Assembly (NCBI RefSeq): GCF_028285715.1
Contig: NZ_JANQOO010000021.1
Span: 453,253 to 517,252, forward strand
Origin: Ulvibacterium sp.
GTDB taxonomy: Bacteria; Bacteroidota; Bacteroidia; Flavobacteriales; Flavobacteriaceae
Length of the DNA stretch: 64,000 nucleotides
Reading direction: 5' to 3'
Each line of letters opens with the position of its first letter. The stretch's first letter is position 1. The notes under the pieces were generated by a model. That model was given only the letters and a program-made list of their open reading frames with translations. It was not told the DNA's origin and made no database searches. Shown in pieces: positions 61,956 through 64,000 of this stretch. A program made the position numbers and the translations under genes.

Positions 61956-62975
61956 ATGTACAACCCTAGAACATTTACGGATAAGGTATTCCTGGTTCTA
62001 AAGGGGCTTTTTATGGGTGCCGCAAATAAAGTACCTGGGGTTTCTGGGGGAATTGTGGCCTTTGTGGGGGGCTTCTATGAAGAATTCATCTATTCACTGC
62101 AAAAAATAAATGGGAAGGCGTTTAAACTGTTGTTCAATGGCAGATTCAAAAGTTTTTATCAGTATGTAAACGGTCAATTTCTATCGCTCCTCATATTCGG
62201 AATGTTGGTCAGCTATTTCAGCGTTTCAAAATTGCTCGACTATTTTTTGGAACGCAAGGAACTCTTTGTCTGGGCCGCGTTTTTTGGAATGATTTTGGGA
62301 TCCATTTATTACATCTCCAAAGATTTCGGCCACTGGAACAAAAGGACCATTCCAACAGGTATCCTAGGGCTTCTTGTAGGTATTTCTATTAGTTTTTTGA
62401 GTCCGGCTAGGGAAAATGACAATTTAATATTCATTTTTTTATGCGGAATGATAAGTGTTTCCGGAATGACCTTACCGGGACTTTCTGGTTCGTTTATTTT
62501 GATATTACTAGGAAATTATGTGCTTTTACTCGTCGATTCCGTAAATGCCCTTTACGACACATTGGCCGAGGTAATTAAGGGTGACTTTAGCTTTATGAAA
62601 AACGAAGAACGGCTGGACACGCTTACCATTCTGGCCGTTTTCACCACTGGATCCGCAGCTGGATTGGTAACCCTCTCCCATATCCTCAGTTACGTGCTCA
62701 AACACTACAAGCATATGACAACAGCGGTCATTATTGGTTTTATTACGGGCTCCCTAGGCGTGGTATGGCCATGGAAGAGAACAATGTTCAAAACGGATGC
62801 CCTTGGAGAGATGTATTTGGATTCTAACGGGAAGCCGATTATTGTGAATTACGAGCGGTACTTTCCGGATTTTGGAAACCCGGAAACTTGGTGGGCCTTT
62901 TTCTTTGTGATCTTAGGAATTTTTGTTTTATTGGCACTGGAGTGGTATGGCGAATACAGGAAACAAAATAAATAG
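61956..62975 (+). CDS. DUF368 membrane protein (PopT-like), second copy
   Basis: The 339-residue paralogue has GAANKVPGVSGGIVAFVGGFYEEFI and MISVSGMTLPGLSGSFILILLGNY in matching positions, but a longer loop between the later helices (about residues 195-225 and 265-310, including EVIKGDFSFMKNEERLDT). The two copies likely arose by tandem duplication but are clearly diverged. Its last codons overlap the aroE start region by 29 nt. Confidence 0.88.
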   Translation: MYNPRTFTDKVFLVLKGLFMGAANKVPGVSGGIVAFVGGFYEEFIYSLQKINGKAFKLLFNGRFKSFYQYVNGQFLSLLIFGMLVSYFSVSKLLDYFLERKELFVWAAFFGMILGSIYYISKDFGHWNKRTIPTGILGLLVGISISFLSPARENDNLIFIFLCGMISVSGMTLPGLSGSFILILLGNYVLLLVDSVNALYDTLAEVIKGDFSFMKNEERLDTLTILAVFTTGSAAGLVTLSHILSYVLKHYKHMTTAVIIGFITGSLGVVWPWKRTMFKTDALGEMYLDSNGKPIIVNYERYFPDFGNPETWWAFFFVILGIFVLLALEWYGEYRKQNK

Positions 62976-63699
62976 GTATGGCTTGGTAGGAAAAAACATT
63001 TCCTACTCGTTCTCCAGAGGATACTTTGCCCAAAAGTTTACTGATATGGGCTTGGATAACCATTCTTATGAAAATTTTGACCTGCAACATATCGAAGAAT
63101 TCCCTGAAATAATCCGTCATACTAAAGGACTAATGGGCTTAAACATAACTATTCCGTACAAGGAAGAAGTAATGCCCTTTTTAACCGGAATAGATGATAC
63201 TGCAAAGCAAATCGGTGCCGTTAACACCATTAAATTAAAGGGTAGGGAATTAATCGGATACAATACCGATGCACACGGATTTCAAAAGTCCTTGGAACCC
63301 TTTCTTGCAAAGCATCATGGCAGTGCCTTGATATTGGGAACTGGTGGGGCTTCCAAAGCAGTAGCCTTTGTTCTTGGGCAGTTGGGAATTACGTTTCGCT
63401 TTGTATCCCGAAATCCAATCCATACCCAACTTGGATATAAAGACATCGACAAGGACATTCTGCAACAGCACCAGGTAATCGTCAATTGTACTCCATTGGG
63501 CACCTATCCCAATATAAAGCAAAAACCTGCCCTTCCCTACGAGTGTCTAAATAAAGGGCATTTATTATATGATCTCATTTACAATCCGGCCAAAACCGCA
63601 TTTTTGTTGGAAGGGGAATCCCGGGGAGCGACCATATGCAATGGCCTCCGTATGTTGGAACTTCAAGCGGAAAAGGCTTGGGAAATTTGGAATGGCTAA
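62947..63699 (+). CDS. aroE: Shikimate dehydrogenase
   Basis: AroE reduces 3-dehydroshikimate with NADPH in aromatic amino-acid synthesis. Starting at ATG 62947 the protein is 250 residues, with RYGLVGKNISYSFSRGYF (substrate-binding start), GLNITIPYKEEVM with the catalytic Lys, NTDAHGFQKSL, the Rossmann loop ILGTGGASKAV, and the terminal NGLRMLELQAEKAWEIW. The start overlaps the second DUF368 gene by 29 nt. An 8-nt overlap with the small ORF downstream suggests coupling. Confidence 0.93.
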   Translation: MANTGNKINRYGLVGKNISYSFSRGYFAQKFTDMGLDNHSYENFDLQHIEEFPEIIRHTKGLMGLNITIPYKEEVMPFLTGIDDTAKQIGAVNTIKLKGRELIGYNTDAHGFQKSLEPFLAKHHGSALILGTGGASKAVAFVLGQLGITFRFVSRNPIHTQLGYKDIDKDILQQHQVIVNCTPLGTYPNIKQKPALPYECLNKGHLLYDLIYNPAKTAFLLEGESRGATICNGLRMLELQAEKAWEIWNG

Positions 63700-63808
63700 T
63701 CTTGGTTCCTATTTATCCCTGTTTTGGCAATTCGTTTCTTTCCTATACCTTCTGAGTTTATATGCGGACAATTATCTTGGAAAGATAGAAGATAAAAACA
63801 GGTTGTAA
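63692..63808 (+). CDS. Candidate micro-protein, single membrane helix (first)
   Basis: ATG 63692 overlaps the aroE stop by 8 nt and opens a 38-residue frame: MANLGSY, then a hydrophobic span of about 16 residues (LSLFWQFVSFLYLLSLY), then a charged tail ADNYLGKIEDKNRL. The pattern is that of a small bitopic membrane protein. Unlike most shadow frames, it extends past the upstream gene and stops before the next candidate. No homologue is known to me, and it could be fortuitous. Confidence 0.35.
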   Translation: MANLGSYLSLFWQFVSFLYLLSLYADNYLGKIEDKNRL

Positions 63809-63823
63809 TGTAAAACCCTTCTG

Positions 63824-63955
63824 ATGAGCGTGTCGGTTAAGGGTAAGAAGTATTCCAGGTTCGCCTTACTAAAGAAACCTTCCATAATTTTTGCGGTTAT
63901 TCAGGTTGTTAGTATCTTAACCATAGCAATTGTTTGCAAAACCCAAAACTATTGA
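63824..63955 (+). CDS. Candidate micro-protein, single membrane helix (second)
   Basis: ATG 63824 opens a 43-residue frame ending with TGA at 63953-63955, two bases before the next start codon. The N-terminus is basic (SVSVKGKKYSRFALLKKP), followed by a strong hydrophobic helix (SIIFAVIQVVSILTIAIV) and a short tail CKTQNY. A basic head before a helix suggests the tail is outside. It fills the gap between the first micro-ORF and the DUF349-like gene almost exactly. Confidence 0.4.
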   Translation: MSVSVKGKKYSRFALLKKPSIIFAVIQVVSILTIAIVCKTQNY

Positions 63956-63957
63956 CC

Positions 63958-64000
63958 ATGTTGGAAGGGAAAGACCAGGAACTACAGGAAAATGTAGAGG
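63958..64000 (+). CDS. N-terminus of a probable DUF349 protein (cut by window end)
   Basis: ATG 63958 opens a frame that runs off the window after 14 codons: MLEGKDQELQENVE. The acidic start, and the position just after aroE, match the DUF349-domain proteins commonly found next to aroE in flavobacteria. The family identity is therefore a guess from context and a very short sequence. Confidence 0.35.
   Translation, partial: MLEGKDQELQENVE

Noticed and set aside
1..64000. Mobile elements, CRISPR arrays, tRNA or rRNA genes
   Set aside because: No transposase, integrase, repeat-spacer pattern, or cloverleaf sequence was seen, and intergenic space is too short to hide most of them.

Overview
The window is a compact, gene-dense stretch of chromosome from a member of the Bacteroidota, almost certainly a marine-type Flavobacteriaceae. 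The evidence is a GldI-type gliding-motility isomerase, lineage-typical families (DUF5683, DUF6122, DUF3810, OstA-like, DUF4212 plus VC_2705-type symporter), few Shine-Dalgarno sequences, and repeated upstream boxes of the Bacteroidota form TAnnTTTG (sometimes with TTG 17-23 nt further up). The genus cannot be fixed from sequence reading alone. I see no rRNA, tRNA, CRISPR array, prophage or insertion sequence; the content looks like core chromosome with a few accessory modules.

Layout. 1-3.1 kb: peptidoglycan recycling (3' part of a GH3 enzyme, a nitrilase-superfamily amidase, anmK). 3.4-8.5 kb: acetate use (outer-membrane porin, DUF4212 small subunit, sodium:solute symporter, acs). 8.6-9.9 kb: a Bcr/CflA exporter. 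10-18.3 kb: propionate/methylmalonyl-CoA module, with a three-gene biotin-dependent carboxylase operon on the minus strand facing away from udk-ftsB-mutA-mutB. 18.5-24.3 kb: parA-parB-DUF5683-dapB-lepB-WbqC-DUF6122. 24.3-30.5 kb (minus): TPR protein, ribH, a small membrane protein, mutL, two rhomboid proteases and an EEP-family hydrolase. 30.6-32.4 kb: recF, a lipoprotein and a DciA-like DUF721 protein, closed by a hairpin terminator. 32.5-39.4 kb: ndk, a DHH phosphoesterase, gldI, a cyclophilin-FKBP fusion lipoprotein, a CBS protein, pepD, a DUF3810 metallopeptidase-like protein and a PH-domain protein.

39.5-48 kb (minus) is the most striking accessory block. A two-subunit Tat-exported molybdenum hydroxylase (IorAB type) is followed by moaD, moaE, moaA, moaC, mobA, a MoeB-rhodanese fusion, a TSUP transporter and moeA, nearly all overlapping or abutting. 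It appears to be a self-contained unit that makes the cofactor and the enzyme that uses it.

48.2-64 kb (plus): an rRNA/tRNA methyltransferase, an M48 CAAX-type protease, relA/spoT, a Fur-family regulator, purA, a secreted DUF1080 plus Gfo/Idh/MocA pair (possible 3-keto-glycoside chemistry), an OstA-like protein, a class III aminotransferase, a TPR protein, two tandem DUF368 membrane proteins and aroE. Two very small membrane ORFs follow, then the first codons of what is probably a DUF349 protein.

No single locus is clearly an undescribed defence or mobile system. The best leads are the two micro-ORFs after aroE, the TSUP transporter inside the molybdenum-cofactor operon, a MutL whose endonuclease motifs are degenerate, an EF-hand-like loop inside the acetate-type symporter, and a mirror-image promoter pair between pepD and the DUF3810 gene. 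All identifications rest on reading motifs; no database search was possible.
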